NCBI GenBank assembly: GCA_002281535.1
Contig: NCGD01000022.1
Span: 1 to 41,151, forward strand
Reading direction: 5' to 3'
DNA: 41,151 nucleotides
Source of the DNA: Sphingomonas sp. 28-63-12
Lineage (GTDB): Bacteria; Pseudomonadota; Alphaproteobacteria; Sphingomonadales; Sphingomonadaceae
The position numbers were made by a program, and so were the translations under genes. Positions within the stretch are counted from its first letter, which is position 1. Each line of letters begins with the position of its first letter. Positions 27,331 to 35,244 of this stretch are shown here, in pieces. The notes below the pieces were generated by a model. That model was not told where the DNA came from. It did not search any database and saw only the letters and a list, made by a program, of their open reading frames with translations.

Positions 27331-28734
27331 ATGGCCGACGCGCCTTCGCCCAGCGAGATTGCCGCCAGCGAGTCCCCCGGGCCGCAGCGCGCCATCACCC
27401 GCACCACCGGCTCGCTCAGCCGCAGGATGATCGTGATTGCCGCGGTGTGGATTACCGTGCTGCTGACCGGCGGCGGCTATGCGCTTGACCGGGTGCTGAC
27501 CAATGCGGTGACGCGCAGCTTTGACGATCAGCTCGAATATGTCCTCACCGCACTGATCGCCTCGGCTGAAATCGGGCCAGATAAAGAGGTGATCTTCAAC
27601 CGCGAGCCTGCAGATCAGCGCTTTCTGGAGGCCTATTCCGGTCTGTACTGGCAGGTCAGCGGCAAGCAGAGCGAGGACTTTCCCTCGCGGTCGCTGTGGG
27701 ATCGACGGCTGCGCTATGGCGGCAACCACCAGGATCTACGCATCCATATCTATGACAGCGACCAGTTTCCCGAAGAGAAATTGCGCGTGGTCGAGCGCGA
27801 TGCGCGGCTGCCGGGCTCCCCGGTGCGATGGCGCTTCCAGGTCGCAGGCAGCCGGGTGGGCCTCGACGAACAGATCAGGGCGCTGCGCCAGACGCTGTTG
27901 ATCAGCTTTGCCTTGCTCGCGCTCGGCTTGATCGGAATGGCGGGGTTGCAGGTCTATTACGGCCTGTCGCCGCTGCGCCGGCTGCGCGAGGAGATCGCCA
28001 AGATGCGGGCTGGCGAATCGCGCCAGATCGATCGCGCCATGCCGGTCGAGGTGGCGCCGATGGTGGAGGAGTTGAATGGCCTGATCGCGCATAATGAACG
28101 CCAGGCCGAAGAAGCGCGGCGCCATGCCGGCAACCTTGCCCATGCGCTGAAGACGCCGCTCACCGTCATCATGAACGCCGCGACCGCCAATGCCGATGAT
28201 CTCGGGCCGACGGTGATCCGCGAAGCGACAACGATGCGGCGTCAGGTCGATCATCACCTCGCGCGCGCGCGCGCGGTGGGCAGGCGGGGGAACGCGCATA
28301 GCCGCGCTGACGTCTGGCCAAGCCTCGAATCGGTCGAGCGCGCCGTCGGTCGGCTCTACAGCCATGTCCGCTTCGATCTCGATGGGCCCAAGGATCTGAA
28401 GGCACATGTCGAGCGCCAGGACCTTGACGAAATGCTCGGCAATCTCATCGAGAACGCCGCCAAATATGGCGGCGGCAGCGTGTTCGTGACGGTCAAGGCA
28501 CAGGCTGGCTTTGTCGAATTTCTGGTCGAGGATGACGGGCAGGGTATTCCCGAAAGCGAGCGGCTGCGGCTGTTCGATCGTGGCGCGCGGCTCGATACCG
28601 GCAAGCCGGGCACGGGGCTGGGGCTCGCGATCGTCCGCGATGTCGCCGAAATCTATGAAGGCACCGTCAGTCTGGAAGAGAGCGAGGATCTTGGTGGCTT
28701 GTTGGTGCGGTTGCGCCTGCCGGCGGCCAGCTGA
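27331..28734 (+). CDS. PhoQ-like sensor histidine kinase
   Basis: A 467-residue sensor kinase. Two transmembrane segments (about 33-54 and 187-207) bracket a periplasmic sensor domain, followed by a HAMP-like linker. The phosphotransfer site is H271 in NLAHALKTPLTV, with lysine rather than arginine in the usual HELRTPL pattern, as in PhoQ relatives. The ATPase domain has LGNLIENAAKYGGG, EDDGQGIPESE and GTGLGLAIVRDV. Its cognate partner is the adjacent regulator. It ends about 175 bases before the Reb operon. Confidence 0.92.
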   Translation: MADAPSPSEIAASESPGPQRAITRTTGSLSRRMIVIAAVWITVLLTGGGYALDRVLTNAVTRSFDDQLEYVLTALIASAEIGPDKEVIFNREPADQRFLEAYSGLYWQVSGKQSEDFPSRSLWDRRLRYGGNHQDLRIHIYDSDQFPEEKLRVVERDARLPGSPVRWRFQVAGSRVGLDEQIRALRQTLLISFALLALGLIGMAGLQVYYGLSPLRRLREEIAKMRAGESRQIDRAMPVEVAPMVEELNGLIAHNERQAEEARRHAGNLAHALKTPLTVIMNAATANADDLGPTVIREATTMRRQVDHHLARARAVGRRGNAHSRADVWPSLESVERAVGRLYSHVRFDLDGPKDLKAHVERQDLDEMLGNLIENAAKYGGGSVFVTVKAQAGFVEFLVEDDGQGIPESERLRLFDRGARLDTGKPGTGLGLAIVRDVAEIYEGTVSLEESEDLGGLLVRLRLPAAS

Positions 28735-28751
28735 ACGCAAGTCAGCCACAA

Positions 28752-28838
28752 TCAACGTTGACGTCCTTATTTGCGTTGACGGCTTTTTTACTGTGATATC
28801 GACGAAATATATGCCCAATTGCCGATTTTCATTTGACG
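28752..28838 (+). promoter_or_regulatory. three TTGACG boxes upstream of the Reb promoter
   Basis: TTGACG occurs at 28758-28763, 28776-28781 and 28833-28838. The first two are part of CGTTGACG repeats 18 bases apart, and TCAACGTTGA (28752-28761) is a perfect palindrome. They lie about -111, -93 and -36 from the predicted start, the usual distance for activator sites of sigma-54 promoters. The region between is AT-rich. Confidence 0.45.
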
Positions 28839-28841
28839 ATT

Positions 28842-28858
28842 TTGGCCGAAACGTTGCA
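28842..28858 (+). promoter_or_regulatory. sigma-54 promoter of the Reb operon
   Basis: TTGGCCGAAACGTTGCA has the invariant GG (28844-28845), exactly ten bases, then GC (28856-28857) inside TTGCA. Transcription should start near 28869, giving a leader of about 40 bases before the first Reb gene. It is the only good match I found in the intergenic spaces of this window. Confidence 0.6.
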
Positions 28859-28909
28859 TATTCTCTGCGGGCAGGTCGTTGACCGAAGCCGATCAGCAGG
28901 AGAGCGATG

Positions 28910-29194
28910 ATGGCGATTCCTACCCCTGTTAATGGACAGATCACCGATGCGATAACCCAGGCCAATGTGTCGGTGCTTGGGGATGCGCCGGCGATGGCGC
29001 TTGCCAGCCTCTATCAGGCGACGGCCCAGGCAATGGCCAATGCGGCGCACAACGCCACCAATGCACAGCAGCAATCCTATGTCACCGCGCAGGCAGCGAC
29101 GACGATGGGCGTGGCGACTCTCTATTCGATCGATTCGGCGGGTATCGGCGCCACGACCAGCGCCGTTCTCCACGATAAAGCGCCCGGCGTCTGA
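28910..29194 (+). CDS. rebB: RebB-family R-body protein 1
   Basis: A 94-residue structural protein of refractile bodies (killing-trait family). The conserved core QITDAITQANVSVLGDAPAM, LASLYQATAQAM and NAQQQSYV with ATTMGVATLYSI is intact. R-bodies are long protein ribbons coiled into a hollow roll that can unroll in response to pH in the Caedibacter prototype. AGGAGAG is followed by two ATGs; the second (28910) has the better spacing. First gene of a five-gene operon led by a sigma-54 promoter. Confidence 0.93.
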   Translation: MAIPTPVNGQITDAITQANVSVLGDAPAMALASLYQATAQAMANAAHNATNAQQQSYVTAQAATTMGVATLYSIDSAGIGATTSAVLHDKAPGV

Positions 29195-29206
29195 GGCCGG
29201 TCGGCA

Positions 29207-29428
29207 GTGGCAGAGTCCGCAGCGGAGGGCGTTGGCAGCGCCTTGCACCTGGCGCTTGGCAGCTTGTTTTCCGCAACCACGCTGGCGATGCAGCACGCCG
29301 CCGAAAATGCTGCCTTTGCCCAGCAGCAGAATAATCGGGTGGCGGCGGCGGCAACCGATGCCGGAATCAGAATCCTCAACGCCATTGCGGCACCGGCGGC
29401 CGACTCCGGCCGGAAGGAAGGGCAATGA
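29207..29428 (+). CDS. RebB-family protein 2, shortened
   Basis: A 73-residue paralog of the first Reb protein. It keeps LGSLFSATTLAMQHAAEN and AFAQQQNN but lacks the N-terminal QITDAITQ segment. The GTG start follows a GAGG box about nine bases upstream. It overlaps the next gene by four bases (ATGA). It may be a minor or accessory R-body component; a shortened member is unusual. Confidence 0.78.
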   Translation: MAESAAEGVGSALHLALGSLFSATTLAMQHAAENAAFAQQQNNRVAAAATDAGIRILNAIAAPAADSGRKEGQ

Positions 29429-29703
29429 CCCAGTCAACGATCAACGACCAGATCACCGATGCCGCGGCCGGCGCGGCGCTGCTCGCCGCTGGCCATGCAC
29501 CGGCGATTGCCTTTGCCATGCTCGATCTCGCCATGGCCGAAACCCTGGCGGCATCGATGCGCAACGCGGCCTTGCGCCAGCAATTGTCGAGCCTGTCGGC
29601 CTCCGCTGCGACGACGATGGTCTGCGCGCGTCTGCTGGGCGCACCTGTAACCGACATCGTACCGACCGAGCCGGGCGCGCCGAAAGGGGCCGATCATGGA
29701 TGA
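29425..29703 (+). CDS. RebB-family protein 3
   Basis: A 92-residue Reb paralog. INDQITDAAAGAALLAAGHAP aligns without gaps to the first protein, as does LAMAETLAASMRNAALRQQ and SAATTMVCARLL. Its sequence is more diverged from the RebB core than protein 1. It overlaps protein 2 by four bases and protein 4 by eight bases, so the four are probably cotranscribed and coupled. Confidence 0.85.
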   Translation: MTQSTINDQITDAAAGAALLAAGHAPAIAFAMLDLAMAETLAASMRNAALRQQLSSLSASAATTMVCARLLGAPVTDIVPTEPGAPKGADHG

Positions 29704-30079
29704 ATCCGTCGCTCCCGATCCATCGTGCGACGCTGACGCGATGGCGATCGATCCCGCGATCGTCGACGCCATCGCCCAGTTGCAGGCAGCAACGATGGGG
29801 CCGGACGCGGTGCGCACCAGCGCCGTCGGCAAGGCCTATCAGCTTGTCGCACAGTCGGCGGCGATTGCCGTGCTCGATGCGACCGACCATCTGCGCAATA
29901 GCGCAACGATCGCATCGACCGCGTCGGGCGTTGCCCTCGCCAATTTCATGACGACGGGCGACATCCGTTATGCCCAGGCGATCGTCATGGCGCAGGAATC
30001 GATGAAAGGCGCAGTCGCCGATTATCAGGCGATCGTCGCCGCCGCTGCGCGCACCGTGGCCGAGTTTCCATCGGGGTGA
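29696..30079 (+). CDS. RebB-family protein 4, long form
   Basis: A 127-residue protein. Its centre (IDPAIVDAIAQLQAATMGP, then VGKAYQLVAQSAAIAVLDAT and TIASTASGVALANFM) follows the Reb pattern. The family core is extended by an acidic N-terminal segment and a C-terminal helical part (VMAQESMKGAVADYQ). In known R-body loci, proteins of different size are all needed; this could be a regulator or capping subunit. ATG overlaps protein 3's end by eight bases. Confidence 0.82.
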   Translation: MDESVAPDPSCDADAMAIDPAIVDAIAQLQAATMGPDAVRTSAVGKAYQLVAQSAAIAVLDATDHLRNSATIASTASGVALANFMTTGDIRYAQAIVMAQESMKGAVADYQAIVAAAARTVAEFPSG

Positions 30080-30103
30080 GTGTCCCCGCTGCAGGAGAGC
30101 GTC

Positions 30104-30280
30104 ATGACCGACCATCCACCGCGACCCGCCAGAATGGCAAAAGCCGGCAAGGAAGCCCCGCCGGCCGATAAAGGTGCGCTGCAGCCCGTGTCGGAGGCCC
30201 ACCCCGAACAGGCGATGATCGACGCCGAAGCCGGCATGGCCGCGCTTGACCAGCATTTGGGTGGCTTGCTGATCAGCTGA
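30104..30280 (+). CDS. small protein of the Reb operon
   Basis: A 58-residue protein. The same GCAGGAGAGCG ribosome binding site as in front of the first Reb gene lies before ATG 30104, in place of the longer frame from 30080. The N-terminal half is basic and Pro-rich, and the C-terminal half is an acidic helix ending LGGLLIS. I see no known family. Its place and RBS suggest it belongs to the R-body operon. Confidence 0.6.
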   Translation: MTDHPPRPARMAKAGKEAPPADKGALQPVSEAHPEQAMIDAEAGMAALDQHLGGLLIS

Positions 30281-30355
30281 TCTGTGGATGTTGCGGGACG
30301 CCCATAAAATTTGTTGGTGCGGAAGCGATAGTCGGTTGCAGACCGACCCCACCGT

Positions 30356-30449
30356 GCGTCACGCCGGACTTGCGCCCGGGCCTATGGGGCCTCAATTGAC
30401 TCGCCGGCGGGTGGAGAGGTGGACCCCGGCGCCCGTTCAAGGGTGACGC
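30356..30449. repeat. REP-like palindromic element 1
   Basis: A 94-bp element bounded by perfect 7-bp inverted ends GCGTCAC and GTGACGC, with GC-rich arms (GCCGGACTTGCGCCCGGG and CCCCGGCGCCCGTTCAAGGG). This looks like the short palindromic repeats common in intergenic DNA of sphingomonads. It occurs once in this window. Confidence 0.5.
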
Positions 30450-30491
30450 GCAGAATAAGTGCCAGCTGATGCCCCGATTGCGTTGAAGAAG

Positions 30492-30545
30492 TTGCGCCCC
30501 CGCGAAGCTGGGAGCCCAGTCTGGGTCCCCGCCTTCGCGGTGACA
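30492..30545. repeat. REP-like palindromic element 2
   Basis: CGCGAAG at 30501 pairs with CTTCGCG at 30533-30539, and GGGAGCCCAG with CTGGGTCCCC, giving a long GC-rich hairpin around 30520. It is a second, unrelated palindrome beside element 1. Confidence 0.55.
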
Positions 30546-30696
30546 CCGGCGATTGTGTACAGACCGCTTCCCACGCACGCTCAGTCTTTCCCAGATGCGC
30601 GAGCCCATCGTCGAGTTCCACGAAGCGCGGCTTCGTAACCTTGCCGACCGCTCCGCCGAAAACCAGCTATGGCCGCTTTGGCAAGGGACACAATTA

Positions 30697-31395
30697 ATGG
30701 CAGGCAAGGACAGGGCACCCCCCGGCGTGAGCCGGCGCGAACTGATGATCGCGGCGGCGGTAGCGGGCGTGCTGCCAGCCGGTGCGGTCCGGGCGGCGCT
30801 GCCGGTTGGCTGGCGCGAACTCGGCTTTCCCTTGCTGCGCGCCAACAGATTTGACGATATCGGCGGCGGCGTCATCCAGATCGATGGCAAGCGCGCATCG
30901 TCGATCCTTTATCGCCCCATCGCGATCGATCTTGGCAAGACACCGCGGTTGAGCTGGCGCTGGCGGGTCGATAGCGGCCCGCCCGCCACTGATCTGGCGA
31001 TCCGCGGCACCGATGATCGCGCGCTTGCGGTGATCATCGGCTTTCCATTCGATCCGGCCACCGCGAATGCGGCCGAGCGCAGCCAGCACCGTGCGATGCG
31101 CTTTCTGCTGGGGCGCGCGGCGCCTGGACGCAGCCTCCATTATGTCTGGGGCAGCGGCTTGCCGCGCGGCAGCGTGATCCGCCCGGCCAAAACCACCGCG
31201 CACCGTTTCGTCATCCTGCGTCCGGCAAGCGAGCTCCCGGGCATGTGGCACACCGAGAGCGTCGATGTCGCTGCCGATTATCGTCGAATCTTTGGCGAAT
31301 CGCCGCCGCGCGCGGTCCAGCTAGCGATCTCCAGCGATGGCGATGACACTGGTTCGATCGTTCATGCCGCAATCGGCGGCTTTAGGTGGGATTGA
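30697..31395 (+). CDS. Tat-exported DUF3047 protein
   Basis: A 232-residue protein. The N-terminus has SRRELM followed by a hydrophobic stretch ending AGAVRA, a twin-arginine (Tat) signal. The mature part is a DUF3047-type domain with the segment PRLSWRWRVDSGPPATDLAIRG and WHTESVDVAADYRRIFGE. Function is unknown. AAGGGAC precedes ATG 30697; the frame is open farther upstream but lacks a signal and start site. Confidence 0.85.
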   Translation: MAGKDRAPPGVSRRELMIAAAVAGVLPAGAVRAALPVGWRELGFPLLRANRFDDIGGGVIQIDGKRASSILYRPIAIDLGKTPRLSWRWRVDSGPPATDLAIRGTDDRALAVIIGFPFDPATANAAERSQHRAMRFLLGRAAPGRSLHYVWGSGLPRGSVIRPAKTTAHRFVILRPASELPGMWHTESVDVAADYRRIFGESPPRAVQLAISSDGDDTGSIVHAAIGGFRWD

Positions 31396-31484
31396 GGCGG
31401 AAGCGGCGAAAGATCATTTCCAAAATCGCCCCAAAAGGCGTAATATTCTGCCAGCGACTCGGCCCGAATTTTTTTCTGGGAGTG

Positions 31485-31700
31485 ATGTCCGTGCAGACAA
31501 GCAAAGACCGGCAATATCTCCGGCAGCGGGCGCTGCAGGAGCGCGACATGTCCACCCGGGCAGCCTGTGTTGAAGCCGCTGTCGCGCATGACATGCTCGA
31601 ACATTATTATGTCGAGGCGTGCGCGATGTGCGAGCATGGCCGCACCCAGGAATGCACTGACTGCGAGATGCAGGCGCGGTGCGAGATCGCCACGCAATAG
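31485..31700 (+). CDS. small Cys-rich DRQY-type protein
   Basis: A 71-residue protein. Its N-terminal half (DRQYLRQRALQERDMS) matches a small protein type I know from sphingomonads. The C-terminal half has ACAMCEHGRTQECTDC with two CxxC pairs and a further Cys, like a zinc-binding fold. ATG 31485 is preceded by GGGAG three bases away; ATG 31548 has a better AGGAG box but would remove the conserved part. Function unknown. Confidence 0.6.
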   Translation: MSVQTSKDRQYLRQRALQERDMSTRAACVEAAVAHDMLEHYYVEACAMCEHGRTQECTDCEMQARCEIATQ

Positions 31701-31712
31701 CCGCCAGGCCGG

Positions 31713-32711
31713 CTACGCTGCGGCCTGCAGCTCACGCATCGCGCCGGCGGCGATCGACAGACTGTGTTTGCGTGCGGCATGATCATAGATTGAGCTGGTC
31801 AGCATTAATTCGTCTGCCCCGGTCCGCGCAATAAAGGCGCTGATCGCGCGCGCTACCTTGGTCGGGCCGCCCACCGCCGAACATTGCAGGACATGATCAA
31901 GGGTTGCTGCACCTTGGGCCCCCAGGCTGGCGCGATAGCCGGCGACCGGTGGCGGCAGCTGGCGTGGATTGCCGGTGCGCAGCGCAACGAAAGCTTGTTG
32001 CTGTGAGCTGGCAAGATATTCGGCTTCCTCGTCGCTATCGGCGCCGAACACATTGAACCCGGCCATGAAATGCGGCCTGGCAAGGGCGGCAGAAGGCCGG
32101 AACTGGCGGCGGTAAATCGCGGCTGCCTGGTCGAGCGCGTCCGGCGCGAAATGCGAGGCAAAGGCATAGGGCAGGCCGAGCGCGGCGGCGAGCTGCGCGC
32201 CGAAGGTGCTTGAACCGAGAATCCAGATATTGACCTTCGCGCCCGCACCCGGGGTAGCGCGGATTCCCGTCTGGCCGTCATCGGCAAAATAGCTTTGCAG
32301 CTCGAGCACGTCCTGGGGGAACGCGTTGGCGTCGGTCTCCAAAGTCCGCCGCAGTGCGCGCGCGACCTTCATGTCCGATCCCGGCGCTCGGCCGAGGCCC
32401 AGGTCGATCCGGCCCGGAAACAGCGCATCAAGTGTCCCGAATTGTTCGGCGATCACCAGCGGGGCATGATTGGGCAGCATGATGCCGCCGGCACCGACCC
32501 GGATGTGGCGGGTCGCGGCCGCGACATGGCCGATCACCACGGAAGTCGCGCCGCCCGCGATGCCTGCCATGCCGTGATGCTCGGCGATCCAATAGCGGCT
32601 AAAGCCAAGTGTTTCGGCATGGCGCGCCAGATCGGCGGCATTGGCAAAGGCCTGAGCGAGGGTGCCGCCTTCGACGACGGGGACAAGATCGAGCAGAGAA
32701 TAAGCGGTCAT
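31713..32711 (-). CDS. LLM-class flavin-dependent oxidoreductase
   Basis: A 332-residue luciferase-like monooxygenase with a TIM-barrel fold that uses reduced [59 protein letters not shown] and [11 protein letters not shown] are typical of the MsnO8-type family. The substrate is unknown. The start at ATG 32711 (MTAYSLLD) has a GAGAGG run one base upstream; the open frame reaches 32888 but overlaps the next gene. Confidence 0.88.
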   Translation of the reverse strand: MTAYSLLDLVPVVEGGTLAQAFANAADLARHAETLGFSRYWIAEHHGMAGIAGGATSVVIGHVAAATRHIRVGAGGIMLPNHAPLVIAEQFGTLDALFPGRIDLGLGRAPGSDMKVARALRRTLETDANAFPQDVLELQSYFADDGQTGIRATPGAGAKVNIWILGSSTFGAQLAAALGLPYAFASHFAPDALDQAAAIYRRQFRPSAALARPHFMAGFNVFGADSDEEAEYLASSQQQAFVALRTGNPRQLPPPVAGYRASLGAQGAATLDHVLQCSAVGGPTKVARAISAFIARTGADELMLTSSIYDHAARKHSLSIAAGAMRELQAAA

Positions 32712-32766
32712 ACCTCTCAAGATGGGGCCGCCGCATCGATTCCGCCAGCCCGCCCGATGGCTCCAA

Positions 32767-35139
32767 TCAAAAGCCGAGCGAATATCGCAGCGCGAGGCCG
32801 TAATCATTGGCGATCGTGGCGACATTGCCGGGATTGCGGCGCATAAACAGGTTGGTCTGCACCAGCCCGGTGGCGAACGGCACCGCATAGCGCATTTCCA
32901 GATCGAGTTCGCGACCCGTCGGCGCCAGGTTCAGCCGCTGCGTTTCAAAGGCGCTCACGGTGCCGGTGCCATAGTCGAAATAGCTTGGCAGCCGCAGATC
33001 GAGGCCGCTGCCACGGGTCACGCGCAGTGGTTGCGACAGCCTGATCCCGAAGCTGTCCTGACCCGCAAAAATGCCGTATTTGTTGACATCGGCGGCAAAG
33101 GCTTCGCTGCCGATTACGCCCGATCCGGCAAAGGCGGTGCGGGTATGCGCCATCGTCCAGCCGCGCCGATAGGCTGCGCCGATCGTCCAGCCGCCGCCAG
33201 CGTCGAACCGCGCCGCCGCATCGACAAACCAGCTTGCCGCCTGGGACGCGCCCAGCCCCTCCCCAAAGCGGGCGCCGAGCACCGTGGCGTGCTCGCGCAG
33301 ATGGCTTGCGGTCAGCATCGTGCTCAAGCCTGCGAACCGCCGGTCAAGCGCGACCGAAAAACGGTCATAACTCGATCGCTGCCAGCGCGATTGCAGGCCG
33401 ACCAGCCGGTTCGTTCCGGGCGCCAGGACCGCGCCATTTTCGGTGGCCAGCGTCAGCCCGAATCGGCCGAAGTCGCGCCGGACCGCAATCGCCGAGACAA
33501 TGTCGCTGGCAAAGCCCTGTTCCTGATCGGGTGCGCTCGCCACCAGAAAGGCAGGGTCGCTGCGGCCGGCAAGCTGGGCGCCGATCGCCGACGCGCTTTG
33601 CGAAAAGCCGATCGCGAATTCCGCCCGGCGGCCTAGGCGGCTAGTGATCGTCGCTGCCAGGGTGCGCGCCCGGTCGGCGTCGCCGGGCGAGAGCAAAAGC
33701 CGCTCGACCTGCGCCTGATCGCGGCCAGGCGCGATCGTGACGGCAATCGCGGTCGTGCCGGTGCTGATGCTATAGTGGCGCTGGCGGCTGGTCAGCGCCC
33801 CGCGCAGCACTTGCTGCTGGCGAGCGGCGTTGGCGATGGTGCCCCCCAGGTTGAGCGTATAGGCACGGTTGAAACGATCGAGGATTACGGTGCCCAGCGC
33901 CGATTGGCGCGCATCGCCCATCGCGGGGGACAAGGTGGCATTGTTGGTTTGCGATACGGGCACCTGCGTGCCCGCCATCGATGTCTGCCCGATCGGCGCA
34001 AAGGCGCGGGTGAGATCGAGGATGCCGCGCCCATAGATCGGATCGACCCCGGCGGCGCCGGCATCACGCGCACTGCTGTACAAAATGTCGACCAGCTGCG
34101 CCCCGGTCAGCGTGGGAAAGGCCTGGGCAAGCAGCGCGATCGCCCCGGTGATCTGCGGCGCCGAAAAGGACGTGCCACTCCACAGGAACGGCACATTATT
34201 CTGGTCGGGCGCGCGGACTCGCTCGCCGACGGCGGCCAGGAAGAAATTGGCGCCGGTGCCGGCGCGGTCGCTGAAATCCGAAATCGCGTCGGTTGCGCCA
34301 ACCGAACCGGCAATGATCACCAGCCCGCGCGACACCGCCGTGTTGAGCGCGATGCCGGCAAAGGGATCGGGGTCCGCGGTACCGTCATTGCCGGCGGCGA
34401 TGACGATGACGATGCCCGCGGCGGTCGCCCGGTTGATTGCCTGGACCAATGTGTTCGACGGGGCAGAGCCGCCCAGCGAGATGTTGACGACACGCGCGCT
34501 GTTGGTCCTCGCCAGATCGAGCGCAGCGGCGATGTTGCGATCGTCATGGCTGCACCCGCTGTCGTTGCCCATGGTGACGGCGCAGGTTCCCGGCGTGTCC
34601 GTCCTGAACACCAGCAGCGTGGCATCAAAGGCGATGCCATGGGTGCCGACATCATTGCGCCGGCCGGCGATGGTGAAGGCGACGGCCGTGCCGTGGCCCG
34701 ATTCGTCATCGATGGTGCTGTTGCCGGCGGTGCTGGCCGATGCCGGATCGATCCTGGTGCCGAATTCGCCGCTCTGCAGGTCGATGCCGCTATCAATCAC
34801 GCCCACCTTGATCCCGGTGCCAATCCCGCCGCGCTGATAGGCTGCAAGCGCATTGGCCGAAACCGCACCAACCGTGGCGCGATACTCGGCCGTATCATAG
34901 GCGCTGGGGGTTGGGGTCGGTGTCGGTGCTGGTGTTGGTGTCGGCGTTGGTGTCGGTGTGGGGGTCGGTGTCGGGGTCGGAGTTGGCGTTGGGGCCGGAG
35001 CTGGAGCTGGAGCTGGAGCTGGAGCTGGAGCCGGGGTGGTCGGCATCCCGCCGGTGCCGCCCGTCGAGCATGCGGCCGTGGCGATTACCGCAATTAGGGC
35101 TGCAGATCGGCGTAGACTCCTCGACAAATTAGCAACCAT
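32767..35139 (-). CDS. subtilase autotransporter, lipoprotein-like (NalP-type)
   Basis: A 790-residue secreted serine protease. A signal with a weak lipobox (ATAAC, Cys 24) is followed by a Pro-Ala/Pro-Thr stalk (about 36-79). The S8 domain has the triad D116 (VIDSGID), H149 (SGHGTAV) and S324 (GTSFSAP), with N251 in AAGND. From about residue 520 comes a C-terminal beta-barrel-like region ending in LALRYSLGF, with a terminal Phe as in outer-membrane barrels. The overall shape resembles NalP, a lipoprotein autotransporter. GAGGGT precedes the start. Confidence 0.88.
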   Translation of the reverse strand: MVANLSRSLRRSAALIAVIATAACSTGGTGGMPTTPAPAPAPAPAPAPAPTPTPTPTPTPTPTPTPTPTPAPTPTPTPSAYDTAEYRATVGAVSANALAAYQRGGIGTGIKVGVIDSGIDLQSGEFGTRIDPASASTAGNSTIDDESGHGTAVAFTIAGRRNDVGTHGIAFDATLLVFRTDTPGTCAVTMGNDSGCSHDDRNIAAALDLARTNSARVVNISLGGSAPSNTLVQAINRATAAGIVIVIAAGNDGTADPDPFAGIALNTAVSRGLVIIAGSVGATDAISDFSDRAGTGANFFLAAVGERVRAPDQNNVPFLWSGTSFSAPQITGAIALLAQAFPTLTGAQLVDILYSSARDAGAAGVDPIYGRGILDLTRAFAPIGQTSMAGTQVPVSQTNNATLSPAMGDARQSALGTVILDRFNRAYTLNLGGTIANAARQQQVLRGALTSRQRHYSISTGTTAIAVTIAPGRDQAQVERLLLSPGDADRARTLAATITSRLGRRAEFAIGFSQSASAIGAQLAGRSDPAFLVASAPDQEQGFASDIVSAIAVRRDFGRFGLTLATENGAVLAPGTNRLVGLQSRWQRSSYDRFSVALDRRFAGLSTMLTASHLREHATVLGARFGEGLGASQAASWFVDAAARFDAGGGWTIGAAYRRGWTMAHTRTAFAGSGVIGSEAFAADVNKYGIFAGQDSFGIRLSQPLRVTRGSGLDLRLPSYFDYGTGTVSAFETQRLNLAPTGRELDLEMRYAVPFATGLVQTNLFMRRNPGNVATIANDYGLALRYSLGF
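34903..35034 (-). repeat. Pro-Ala/Pro-Thr coding repeat
   Basis: About 132 bp encode 22 Pro-X dipeptides (seven PA, ten PT, one PA, three PT, one PS). The first part has exact copies of CCAGCT on the coding strand, so it is prone to slippage and length change, while the PT part has varied codons. It forms a stalk between the lipid anchor and protease domain. Confidence 0.75.
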
Positions 35140-35244
35140 GATCCACCCTCTGCCCTACGCGGTTGTGCCCGGAATGCGCCGTGCGGCGATCGATTGTGGC
35201 GCTTGCCTTGCCCCCTCCGTCGCGCAAGCTTAGAGGTCCCGGCC

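Larger units (their letters stand above)
30281..30696. other. gene-free stretch with two REP-like repeats
   Basis: No coding frame is convincing here. A hairpin GTCGGT-TGCAG-ACCGAC (30331-30347) and two longer palindromic repeats (listed separately) fill much of it. It separates the Reb operon from the DUF3047 gene, whose RBS AAGGGAC lies at its end. Confidence 0.6.

Noticed and set aside
34903-35034. CRISPR-like repeat array
   Set aside because: The repeats are in-frame Pro-Ala/Pro-Thr codons of the subtilase stalk without unique spacers.
33775-35097. 440-codon plus-strand frame opposite the subtilase
   Set aside because: Ends in long Trp/Arg/Cys/Gly repeats that are simply the reverse of the Pro-Ala/Pro-Thr codons; no start signal.
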